Shown: positions 22,010 to 27,205, counted from the first letter of the stretch. The stretch is 31,399 nt of DNA from a virus (IMGVR_UViG_3300036945_000383:1-31399), one strand, 5' to 3'. Notes: generated from the sequence alone by a model not told the origin. Translations and numbers: made by a program.

Positions 22010-22096
22010 TATCGAAATGCATTAGATTTCTTTTAGCCTGCCCCCTGCACTTGTGCCCCTGGTGGACTAGATTCCTTTTAGTGTGTTTCGATATGG
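22007..22096 (+). ncRNA. Structured tRNA spacer S1
   Basis: CCATATCGAAA (22007-22017) pairs perfectly with TTTCGATATGG (22086-22096). Inside lies a direct repeat TAGATT(T/C)CTTTTAG and CTGCCCCC (22038-22045), which is complementary to the first eight bases of the next tRNA. The layout resembles the intervening hairpin of the permuted tmRNA. Confidence 0.55.
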
Positions 22097-22100
22097 TAAT

Positions 22101-22175
22101 GGGGGCAGTAATGGGTTACGGCGTGGGTTTGCAACTCGCGTGACTAGAAGGGTTCGATTCCCTCGGTCTCCACCA
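22101..22175 (+). tRNA. tRNA-Ala(TGC), degenerate copy
   Basis: 75 nt. Acceptor GGGGGCA / GGTCTCC pairs with three wobbles/mismatch but includes G3-U70. Anticodon stem-loop GTGGG-TTTGCAA-CTCGC. T arm AAGGG-TTCGATT-CCCTC has an A-C mismatch. The D arm is odd: GTAA-TGGG-TTAC leaves too small a loop. A normal Ala(TGC) exists at 25901. Could be a decaying duplicate or a tRNA-like RNA. Confidence 0.7.
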
Positions 22176-22183
22176 AAAGATTT

Positions 22184-22268
22184 GCGGGTATGGTGAAATG
22201 GTATACACAGGAGACTTAAAATCTCCCGCTATAATGGCGTGCTGGTTCGAGTCCAGTTACCCGCACCA
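22184..22268 (+). tRNA. tRNA-Leu(TAA)
   Basis: 85 nt, class II. Acceptor GCGGGTA / TACCCGC, anticodon stem-loop GGAGA-CTTAAAA-TCTCC, long variable arm CGCTATAATGGCG, T arm CTGG-TTCGAGT-CCAG, discriminator A, CCA encoded. Confidence 0.95.
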
Positions 22269-22274
22269 AGTTTA

Positions 22275-22326
22275 AATGTTATATCTTACATTTTGACTGG
22301 TAAGAGCATAAATACTCGTAGGAGGT
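22275..22326 (+). promoter_or_regulatory. Leader of the HNH gene with a late-promoter box and strong ribosome-binding site
   Basis: Hairpin AAATGT...ACATTT (22275-22294) after tRNA-Leu, then CATAAATA (22307-22314), which fits NATAAATA late promoters, then GGAGGT (22321-22326) ten bases before the HNH start. Confidence 0.5.
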
Positions 22327-22335
22327 GCTCACACC

Positions 22336-22722
22336 ATGGAATCAGTTTGTAAGAATTGTAACAAGATTTTTGCGTTTAGCAAACAAGGAAAAGTTAAAGG
22401 GGTCTATTGCGGTCTAGAATGCACATTCGAAGATCAACGTAGACAGCGTAGACAAAACTTCCTTGAAGGTAAAGTAAGTAACAGAGGGAATATCAAAAAA
22501 CATTTAGTTGACATAAACGGTTGGCAATGTGTTTGTTGTAAGACAACTGAATGGCAAGGAAAACCAGTGCCACTTGAAGTTGATCACATAGATGGAAATG
22601 CAGGCGATAATACTCCTGCAAATTTAAGATTACTATGTCCCAATTGTCATGCACAGACACCTACGCATAAAGCAAAGAATAAAGGAAACGGAAGAGGCAG
22701 CAGAGGGCTTCCGTGGAGTTAA
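22336..22722 (+). CDS. HNH endonuclease in the tRNA array
   Basis: 128 aa. HNH core: GWQCVCCK with CxxC, then LEVDHIDGNAGDNTPANLRLLCPNCHAQT (given in part: VDHIDGN, NLRLLCPNCHAQ), which carries the DH, N and CxxC/H positions. An additional N-terminal zinc finger is visible (CKNCNKIF...YCGLEC). Free-standing HNH genes are common homing endonucleases in T4-like phages and often sit in tRNA clusters; self-spread is the likely role. The gene divides tRNA-Leu from tRNA-Ile and has its own late-type leader. Basic C-terminus (KAKNKGNGRGSRG). Confidence 0.92.
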   Translation: MESVCKNCNKIFAFSKQGKVKGVYCGLECTFEDQRRQRRQNFLEGKVSNRGNIKKHLVDINGWQCVCCKTTEWQGKPVPLEVDHIDGNAGDNTPANLRLLCPNCHAQTPTHKAKNKGNGRGSRGLPWS

Positions 22723-22724
22723 GA

Positions 22725-22799
22725 ACCCGTGTAGCTCAGTGGTAGAGCAAACGCTTGATAAGCGTTAGGCCGTTGGATCGTTCCCAACCTCGGGTACCA
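22725..22799 (+). tRNA. tRNA-Ile(GAT)
   Basis: 75 nt. Acceptor ACCCGTG / CTCGGGT with one T-T mismatch, D arm GCTCAGTGGTAGAGC, anticodon stem-loop AACGC-TTGATAA-GCGTT, CCA encoded. The T loop is ATCGTTC in place of TTCGANT: position 54 is A and position 58 is T, a swap of the usual T54-A58 pair. Starts two bases after the HNH stop. Confidence 0.88.
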
Positions 22800-22803
22800 G
22801 TTA

Positions 22804-22922
22804 TGGAGACAGAAACTTATCACAGGTGCAACCGTTTCGCAATGCTTTCGGTCAATGTTCTCGGATAAGCGGATAACGTGGACGGTGTATGGGTCATGCC
22901 TGTACATAGGCGGTCTCCACCA
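22804..22922 (+). ncRNA. Structured CCA-ended RNA of about 119 nt (spacer S2)
   Basis: Closed by TGGAGAC (22804-22810) / GTCTCCA (22913-22919) and ending in CCA at 22920-22922, like a tRNA acceptor end. Inside are CTTATC/GATAAG, ACCG/CGGT and GCCT-GTACAT-AGGC. No T loop or anticodon arm is present and it is too long for a tRNA. T4 carries two stable RNAs (C and D) of unknown function in its tRNA cluster; this may be a counterpart. Confidence 0.55.
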
Positions 22923-22934
22923 AACACAATTGCC

Positions 22935-22969
22935 TTGATTGACGGCCTAAAGTGTAAGTAGTCAATTAA
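22935..22969 (+). ncRNA. Structured tRNA spacer S3
   Basis: TTGATTGAC (22935-22943) pairs with GTCAATTAA (22961-22969) in nine base pairs with one G-U, enclosing 17 bases. Lies between S2 and tRNA-Asp. Confidence 0.45.
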
Positions 22970-22976
22970 AATTTAT

Positions 22977-23052
22977 GCGGCGTTAACTCAGTTGGTAGAG
23001 TGTTTGCCTGTCTAGCAGAAAGTCAGGGGTTCGAGTCCCCTACGCCGCGCCA
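22977..23052 (+). tRNA. tRNA-Asp(GTC), first copy
   Basis: 76 nt. Acceptor GCGGCGT / ACGCCGC, D arm ACTCAGTTGGTAGAGT, anticodon stem-loop TTTGC-CTGTCTA-GCAGA, T arm AGGGG-TTCGAGT-CCCCT, discriminator G (an Asp identity base), CCA encoded. Base 37 is T, where tRNAs normally have a purine. Confidence 0.92.
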
Positions 23053-23055
23053 AAG

Positions 23056-23147
23056 TTTCTCGTCATTAGTGTGAAGAAAGCACTTTTCATTAGGAAGGCT
23101 AGATTTAACGTATCTAGTATATTGCTGGTGTAAGTCCGGCCGGGAAA
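23056..23147 (+). ncRNA. Structured tRNA spacer S4
   Basis: TTTCTCG (23056-23062) pairs with CGGGAAA (23141-23147) with one G-U; inside are AGTG...CACT and CTAGAT (23099-23104) / ATCTAG (23112-23117). Fits the pattern of a closed, multi-hairpin spacer. Confidence 0.45.
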
Positions 23148-23155
23148 AGAAATTA

Positions 23156-23230
23156 GGTGCGTTCGTATAGAGGTTATTACTGCGGATTGTCTATCCGCTT
23201 ACGGGAGTTCGATTCTCCCACGCATCGCCA
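23156..23230 (+). tRNA. tRNA-Asp(GTC), second copy
   Basis: 75 nt. Acceptor GGTGCGT / ACGCATC (one G-T), anticodon stem-loop GCGGA-TTGTCTA-TCCGC, T arm GGGAG-TTCGATT-CTCCC, discriminator G, CCA encoded. It shares T37 with the first Asp copy but differs elsewhere, so it is not a recent duplicate. Confidence 0.9.
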
Positions 23231-23236
23231 AGTTTT

Positions 23237-23311
23237 GCTGCTATCGTCTATCGGTTAGGACGCTGCCCTTTCAAGGCGGAAAGCGGGGTTCGATTCCCCG
23301 TAGCAGTACCA
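23237..23311 (+). tRNA. tRNA-Glu(TTC), second copy
   Basis: 75 nt. Acceptor GCTGCTA / TAGCAGT (G1-T72), anticodon stem-loop CTGCC-CTTTCAA-GGCGG, T arm GCGGGG-TTCGATT-CCCCG region, discriminator A, CCA encoded. The sequence differs clearly from the copy at 21935. Confidence 0.92.
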
Positions 23312-23315
23312 AGTT

Positions 23316-23396
23316 CTAAGGTGACGCTACAGTCGTAACTGCCCGGGCAGGAGAAGACAAAAAGCCTAAGTATGCAGATGAGCTCGCATAGCCTTA
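23316..23396 (+). ncRNA. Structured tRNA spacer S5
   Basis: TAAGG (23317-23321) pairs with CCTTA (23392-23396). Inside are CTGC-CCGG-GCAG (23339-23350) and TATGC (23371-23375) / GCATA (23386-23390). No open frame. Confidence 0.42.
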
Positions 23397-23405
23397 AATT
23401 ATTAT

Positions 23406-23481
23406 TCCTCGATAGCTCAGTTGGTAGAGTGCCGGACTGTTAATCCGTTGGTCCCTGGTTCGAGCCCAGGTCGAGGAGCCA
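23406..23481 (+). tRNA. tRNA-Asn(GTT)
   Basis: 76 nt. Acceptor TCCTCGA / TCGAGGA, D arm GCTCAGTTGGTAGAGT, anticodon stem-loop CCGGA-CTGTTAA-TCCGT, T arm CCTGG-TTCGAGC-CCAGG, discriminator G, CCA encoded. Confidence 0.96.
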
Positions 23482-23485
23482 AATT

Positions 23486-23557
23486 TGAAAGTTGACAAGC
23501 GAAAAGTTATAAGGAAGCGACAGGTAGAACCTATCCTTGACGAGTAACGGACTTTCA
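23486..23557 (+). ncRNA. Structured tRNA spacer S6
   Basis: TGAAAGT (23486-23492) pairs perfectly with ACTTTCA (23551-23557); nested AAGGA (23511-23515) / TCCTT (23534-23538) and AGGT/ACCT. A TTGACA at 23492 lacks a -10 box at a usable distance. Confidence 0.48.
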
Positions 23558-23569
23558 TCTTATTTTATT

Positions 23570-23653
23570 GCGTTAGTGGTGGAATGGTATACACGTTGGT
23601 CTTAGAAGCCAATGCCGAGAGGATTGTGAGTTCGAGTCTCACCTGACGCACCA
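23570..23653 (+). tRNA. tRNA-Leu(TAG)
   Basis: 84 nt, class II. Acceptor GCGTTAG / CTGACGC (one T-G), anticodon stem-loop TTGGT-CTTAGAA-GCCAA, variable arm TGCCGAGAGGAT, T arm GTGAG-TTCGAGT-CTCAC, discriminator A, CCA encoded. Confidence 0.94.
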
Positions 23654-23660
23654 AATATTA

Positions 23661-23736
<76 letters not shown>

Positions 23737-23739
23737 AGT

Positions 23740-23792
23740 TTAAGAGTTCGTCTAGAAACCGGTAAATTGTAGTTTGGTCTACAAGCTCTTAA
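23740..23792 (+). ncRNA. Structured tRNA spacer S7
   Basis: TTAAGAG (23740-23746) pairs with CTCTTAA (23786-23792); inside is the perfect hairpin TTGTAG-TTTGGT-CTACAA (23767-23784). Followed by ATTATTTT, so it might also act as a terminator ahead of the next promoter. Confidence 0.48.
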
Positions 23793-23808
23793 TTATTTTA
23801 AAAAGTTG

Positions 23809-23837
23809 TTGACAAGCGATAAAAAGTTTGCTACAAT
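23809..23837 (+). promoter_or_regulatory. Sigma-70 promoter of the large RNA unit
   Basis: TTGACA (23809-23814), 17-bp spacer, TACAAT (23832-23837). The transcript should begin near 23844 with the hairpin GTTAA-GAAA-TTAAC and then enter tRNA-Ser and the large RNA. Confidence 0.88.
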
Positions 23838-23902
23838 AGATACATGTTAAGAAATTAACAAACGTTCATTAAAAATTTATGTATAAGAGTTCTTATACAC
23901 AT

Positions 23903-23992
23903 ACGCACTGCGGCTGAGGCTAGGTCGTTATGTGGAACATAGCTGGGCCCGAATTCGAGCTTGGTCACCAGTTCGATTCTGGTAAGTGTGTA
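23903..23992 (+). tRNA. tRNA-Ser(GGA) without encoded CCA
   Basis: About 90 nt, class II. Acceptor ACGCACT / AGTGTGT, D stem CGGC/GTCG, anticodon stem-loop GTTAT-GTGGAAC-ATAGC, long variable arm, T arm ACCAG-TTCGATT-CTGGT. CCA is not encoded (TAGTTG follows). The acceptor is extended by a perfect 10-bp clamp TTCTTATACA (23890-23899) / TGTATAAGAA (23995-24004). It sits at the 5' end of the large structured RNA and may be part of it. Confidence 0.78.
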
Positions 23993-24004
23993 GTTGTATA
24001 AGAA

Positions 24005-25040
24005 TTTAAGGGTGGTTTAACATCCTGTAGGCGGCTTGCTGTCTACGAAGAATAACTGTGGTGACACAGCCAAAGGAGGTATGCCTACATAACTCCGCTA
24101 GAAATAGTTCATTTAGACAAGCCTGCTTGGTACCGTGAGGTACGCTTCGTTGATAAGACCGGCGGAGATAACAGCAAAGCTGATAGTAGTGGAAAGAACG
24201 TGTGCTCAAGCGCCGCAAGGTAACGCAAGTGCATGGAAAGGAAACAGGTGGTGCTGTCCTTCACTGCAAAACCAATCAGTTAGCTGGTACAAGAAAGGGT
24301 AGTGTATTGGTTCAAAGGGTCGCTCCTAAGAGCTGGTATGCAGTTTGAGTGGTTGGTGGTTGCGTTGTGAAACGCGGACATTGATCGCAAAAGACGACTG
24401 AGTAGCTCGCGAGGCAAAAGGTACGTGGTGTGTTGTATTGTGTAGAGCAAAACTTTATGCAGCAACTGAGTCAGCACATCGCAGTAGGTTGATATAGCTC
24501 ATTGTAGAGCAATTCCCTGTTAAGGAATAGGCTGTGGCTTCAAAACCACTATCTAACAAAAATGCAAAGACTGACTCGGTCATATGTGAAAAGCATCTAA
24601 TACTTGACACGCAAGTGAATCAAGTCCAACGTAACTCGCAAGGTGAAATTGGTTTATGCAGGAAGTTTCGTAAGGTGTTAGCGCACTTGAATGGCTCGCA
24701 AGGTCAACGGGATAGAAAGCGTAGAATAGCATATGGCGACAAGACTAGTGCCTGTCTTTAAAAACGGCGATGCTGATAGCAGACTATGATACATAGCAAT
24801 ATGGTTGTAGTGGAAATCAAGAGAAGGTATGCTCGCAAGGCGTACTATAATGCTTGAGGTGCTATTGGGAGAGATGTATTCTCAGTCCTCCACTATTCTA
24901 AAGCACATTACGAGTCCATGCCTCTTCCGCAAATAAGGAAGGATAGTGTGTTTCAGAATAGAAAGATACATTAAAGTGTGACTGCGTCATTGGCAACAGT
25001 GAGAGGCCTACTAAAGCTGTAGGACATTAGTGTGTTTTAA
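24005..25040 (+). ncRNA. Very large structured RNA, GOLLD/ROOL-like
   Basis: About 1.04 kb without a credible gene (about 1.2 kb if the tRNA-Ser domain and leader from 23844 are included). It is packed with GNRA-capped hairpins: CTGTG-GTGA-CACAG (24056), GTACC-GTGA-GGTAC (24130), GCGTT-GTGA-AACGC (24362), CAC-GCAA-GTG inside CTTGA/TCAAG (24603), and four copies of a bulged motif CTC-GNRA-GG at 24406, 24635, 24695 and 24832. Longer-range pairs include GTAGGC/GCCTAC (24027/24083), CTCCGC/GCGGAG (24093/24162), ACCAAT/ATTGGT (24271/24306), TAGTGGA/TCCACTA (24808/24889) and CCTAC/GTAGG (25007/25019). Known giant RNAs of phages and prophages next to tRNA genes are GOLLD and ROOL; GOLLD was first seen in lake DNA and can contain a tRNA. 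Family membership is inference; no consensus could be checked here. Confidence 0.75.
24488..24557 (+). tRNA. tRNA-Asn(GTT)-like domain inside the large RNA
   Basis: GTTGATA pairs with TATC-T-AAC with one bulged T; D arm GCTCATTGTAGAGC; anticodon stem-loop ATTCC-CTGTTAA-GGAAT; T-like arm GTGG-CTTCAAAA-CCAC. No CCA. It may be a functional tRNA released from the RNA, or a tRNA-shaped structural domain. Confidence 0.6.
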
Positions 25041-25047
25041 ATTATAT

Positions 25048-25121
25048 GCGGGTAAGCTCGAGGTGAGACGCCAGCCTTCCAAGCTGCGCTGAGTGGAGTT
25101 CGATTCTCCCTACCCGCTCCA
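25048..25121 (+). tRNA. tRNA-Gly(TCC)
   Basis: 74 nt. Acceptor GCGGGTA / TACCCGC, anticodon stem-loop CCAGC-CTTCCAA-GCTGC (outer C-C mismatch), T arm GGAG-TTCGATT-CTCC, discriminator T, CCA encoded. The D arm (GCTCGAGGTGAGAC) is slightly irregular. Confidence 0.9.
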
Positions 25122-25140
25122 TTAACAATAGGAGCAAAAG

Positions 25141-25323
25141 ATGAGTCATGGTGGTAAAGGCGATACACCTCGCCCATTTAGTGTTTCTCCGGAAGAGTTT
25201 GGTAGTAGACACGAAGCTATATTTGGCAAGAAACCAGCCAGAGTTCCTTATGTGTATGTGCCATCTAAAAATGATTATGAGCCACCTGAAACTGATGTAC
25301 GAGACTCAGAGCAAGGTGGCTAA
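25141..25323 (+). CDS. Small conserved phage protein in the tRNA array
   Basis: 60 aa; AGGAGC lies nine bases before the ATG. Begins MSHGGKGDTPRPFSVSPEEFG, a sequence start seen in many small phage proteins of unknown role, and ends with an acidic, disordered tail (DYEPPETDVRDSEQGG). It is interposed between tRNA-Gly and tRNA-Val, so translation and tRNA processing share a transcript. Confidence 0.78.
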   Translation: MSHGGKGDTPRPFSVSPEEFGSRHEAIFGKKPARVPYVYVPSKNDYEPPETDVRDSEQGG

Positions 25324-25334
25324 GTAAGAATAAC

Positions 25335-25410
25335 GGGTCTTTAGCTCAGTTGGTAGAGCGTCTGCCTTACACGCAGAATGTCATCAGTTCGAACCTGGTA
25401 GGACCCACCA
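25335..25410 (+). tRNA. tRNA-Val(TAC)
   Basis: 76 nt. Acceptor GGGTCTT / AGGACCC with weak inner pairs, D arm GCTCAGTTGGTAGAGC, anticodon stem-loop TCTGC-CTTACAC-GCAGA, T loop TTCGAAC, discriminator A, CCA encoded. Confidence 0.94.
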
Positions 25411-25416
25411 AAATAT

Positions 25417-25650
25417 ATGAACTTAACAGAACAATTAGTTGAACTTGCAGAGCAAATTGAATCTAGCGACCCTATTGATTGGGGTATGCTAAGTATCAAT
25501 GAGCATGATGCATATATGCTGATAGCAGGCAGTGTGTTGGACAGTTACCTTGGTACTGAACCAGACAGCAGAGATATGATTCTGCTGGCCACTGTAGTTA
25601 AGTTGACAGTAGAAAATTTTGTACTCAATCTAAAATTGATGCAAAAGTAA
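25417..25650 (+). CDS. Small acidic hypothetical protein in the tRNA array
   Basis: 77 aa (MNLTEQLVELAEQIESSDP...), starting six bases after the tRNA-Val CCA with no Shine-Dalgarno, so initiation may follow tRNA processing on a near-leaderless end. Helical throughout, with a segment HDAYMLIAGSVLDSYLG and a hydrophobic stretch MILLATVVKLTVENFVL. No family recognised. tRNA-Thr begins eight bases after it. Confidence 0.72.
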   Translation: MNLTEQLVELAEQIESSDPIDWGMLSINEHDAYMLIAGSVLDSYLGTEPDSRDMILLATVVKLTVENFVLNLKLMQK

Positions 25651-25658
25651 AAGTTTTT

Positions 25659-25732
25659 GCCCCTGTAGTTAAATGGTAGAACATCGGTTTTGTAATCCGA
25701 GGACGGGAGTTCGATTCTCTCTGGGGGCACCA
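25659..25732 (+). tRNA. tRNA-Thr(TGT), second copy
   Basis: 74 nt. Acceptor GCCCCTG / TGGGGGC, anticodon stem-loop TCGGT-TTTGTAA-TCCGA (inner T-T), T arm GGGAG-TTCGATT-CTCTC, discriminator A, CCA encoded. Different sequence from the copy at 23661. Confidence 0.9.
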
Positions 25733-25741
25733 AAATTTAAT

Positions 25742-25818
25742 CGGAGTGTAGAACAGCCCGGTAGTTCGCATCGTTTGGGACGATGAGGTCCAAGGTTCGA
25801 ATCCTTGTACTCCGACCA
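25742..25818 (+). tRNA. tRNA-Pro(TGG)
   Basis: 77 nt. Acceptor CGGAGTG / TACTCCG, anticodon stem-loop CATCG-TTTGGGA-CGATG, T arm CAAGG-TTCGAAT-CCTTG, discriminator A, CCA encoded. Confidence 0.95.
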
Positions 25819-25900
25819 AGAGCCTCGCCCCGTCAACGGCGTATAATAGGACAAGTTGTTGATAGTCTTTTGCCAGGACTCAAAACTAGGCAACTAATTC

Positions 25901-25974
25901 GGGGGATTGATGTAATGGTAGCCTGGGACCTTTGCAAGGTCTTCGCAACAGTTCGATTCTGTTATCCTCCACCA
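25901..25974 (+). tRNA. tRNA-Ala(TGC), canonical copy
   Basis: 74 nt. Acceptor GGGGGAT / ATCCTCC with G3-T70, the alanine identity pair; anticodon stem-loop GGACC-TTTGCAA-GGTCT; T arm AACAG-TTCGATT-CTGTT; discriminator A, CCA encoded. Confidence 0.94.
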
Positions 25975-25980
25975 ATTACA

Positions 25981-26054
25981 GCGGGTAGGGTTGGTCACCA
26001 CTCCAGTCTCATAAGCTCGGAGCATCGGCAGTTCGAATCTGTCACCCGCATCCA
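25981..26054 (+). tRNA. tRNA-Met(CAT), irregular
   Basis: 74 nt. Acceptor GCGGGTA / CACCCGC, then A-T-CCA, so one base separates the discriminator from CCA. Anticodon stem-loop CCAGT-CTCATAA-GCTCG with one C-C mismatch, T arm GGCAG-TTCGAAT-CTGTC. CAT could also decode ATA (Ile) if C34 is modified by lysidine; the sequence alone does not tell. Confidence 0.78.
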
Positions 26055-26055
26055 A

Positions 26056-26154
26056 ACCCCGCGTTAACTCAGCGTTACAGAGTTAGGTGATAGTTGAGCT
26101 CCTTATCGACAACTTAGTACATACGAACTTGACTACACGACCTCGGTTTGGGGT
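26056..26154 (+). ncRNA. Structured RNA or decayed tRNA after the array
   Basis: ACCCC (26056-26060) pairs with GGGGT (26150-26154). A good D-arm-like hairpin TAACTC-AGCGTTACA-GAGTTA follows the left arm. GATA/TATC and GTTG/CAAC are further on, but no T arm or anticodon arm is present. The rest of the gap, 26155-26305, shows only GGAAC/GTTCC pairing and no gene or clear promoter. Confidence 0.42.
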
Positions 26155-26305
26155 ACGGAAACAATCGTAGGTGAGGAACGCTAACCTATATCCATAAGAT
26201 AAAAATACGTAGACAGAGTAGTTCCACTCAGTTTAGGGCCTATGTGGTGTAGGTAGCTAGACACTTATTATCAAATGTCACTGTATTGTAACAAAGAAAA
26301 ATTTA

Positions 26306-26533
26306 ATGTATAAAATAATAGGAAAAGAAGAAAGCTTCAAAGTGCTTACACTTGCCGAAGCAATGAATGTTGCCAAGTCGATGAATGAATTTGTTACTAT
26401 CAAAGGCACAGACTTTGAAGTTTGTGGGTTGTTTGGAGTAGACAGTATCAAGGACGGAACGTGCCCAGATGGTGTCAAATATGATTGGAACAAGGCCAGC
26501 AGAATTGGTCGAGTTAAAAAAGAGAGAGTATAA
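26306..26533 (+). CDS. Small conserved phage protein
   Basis: 75 aa, starting MYKIIGKEESFKVLTLAEAMN. It ends in a basic strand RIGRVKKERV; the middle VTIKGTDFEVCGLFGVDSI is beta-rich. Similar small proteins are frequent in phages without known role. Its stop overlaps the release-factor start (TAATG), so the two are coupled. No strong Shine-Dalgarno. Confidence 0.73.
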   Translation: MYKIIGKEESFKVLTLAEAMNVAKSMNEFVTIKGTDFEVCGLFGVDSIKDGTCPDGVKYDWNKASRIGRVKKERV

Positions 26534-27204
26534 TGAAACGAGTCATTGAAATCCGAGCCGCAGAAGGCGGCGATGATGCAAAACTATTTGTCAGCGATCT
26601 TGCTGACGCTTACCAACGACTAGGCAACAAGCTAGGCTGAATTATTCGCACACAGGGCTCTTGGCCAGGAGAAATACATCTCTTAGTCAACGGCCCTGAT
26701 CTTACGAGTTTAGAATCAGAATCTGGTGGGCATCGTATACAGCGCATACCACCAACTGAGAGAAAAGGCCGTGTACATACCAGCACTGTCACGGTTGCTG
26801 TTATTGATCCGGAAGTTACCGTGATTGCGTTTGACAAGCGTGATTGTAGCATTGATTGGTTTTCGGGCACAGGTGCAGGTGGACAACATCGTAACAAGCA
26901 CCAAAATTCGTGTAGAATAGTACACATTCCTACTGGAATTACAGCAGTTGCACAGTGCAGAAGCAGGACCAATAGCCTTACAGAAGCCATGGGTATTATC
27001 CAGAAAAGACTTGACGAAACGGTTAGAACCAAGTATAATAAAGCTATTGCACAGGATAGAAAGACCCAAGTTGGTTCTGGTATGCGAGGAGATAAAATCC
27101 GTACATACCGTTTCCAAGACGATAAGGTACTGGATCATGCAACTGATAAGACAGCAAGTGTTAAAAAAGTACTAGCTGGAAACTTTGATTTGCTTTGGAG
27201 CTAA
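26533..27204 (+). CDS. RF1-like release factor lacking domain 1, with an in-frame UGA at codon 36
   Basis: 223 codons if the UGA is read. It begins at the domain 2 signature RVIEIRAAEGGDDAKLF. ESGGHRIQRIPPTERKGRVHTS carries P73-P74-T75, matching the PxT stop-codon selector of RF1 (UAA/UAG). GAGGQH with GGQ at 116-118 is the peptidyl-transferase-centre motif. RF1/RF2 domain 1 is missing; E. coli RF1 has 360 aa. TGA at 26638-26640 is in frame with no shift in the rest, and falls where RF1/RF2 have a conserved Trp (GNKLG-stop-IIRTQG, compare RRWRVE). TGA is a normal stop elsewhere in this window. The gene is therefore either a fresh nonsense mutant (TGG to TGA), a sequencing error, or a readthrough-regulated factor. 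Downstream of the UGA no good restart is visible. Confidence 0.85.
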
Positions 27205-27205
27205 T

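Noticed and set aside
22101-22175. Treating the degenerate tRNA-Ala as a pseudogene only
   Set aside because: Anticodon loop, G3-U70, T loop and CCA remain; the evidence does not allow a firm call of decay.
23053-23155. Self-cleaving ribozyme (hammerhead type) in the tRNA spacers
   Set aside because: The conserved CTGANGA...GAAA core was not found in any spacer.
23482-23512. Promoter from TTGACA at 23492
   Set aside because: The only -10-like box (TTATAA) is 9-10 bp away; no box at 16-18 bp.
24534-24761. 75-codon open frame inside the large RNA
   Set aside because: No ribosome-binding site, composition unlike a protein gene, and it runs through GNRA hairpins and part of the tRNA-Asn-like domain.
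26638-26640. UGA as a general sense codon (genetic code 4) in this phage
   Set aside because: nrdB, glutaredoxin, smpB, RNA ligase, the kinase and others end at TGA with proper overlaps, and no tRNA with anticodon TCA is present in the array.
26533-26700. A prfB-like +1 frameshift in the release factor gene
   Set aside because: The coding frame is the same before and after the TGA, so no shift is needed.
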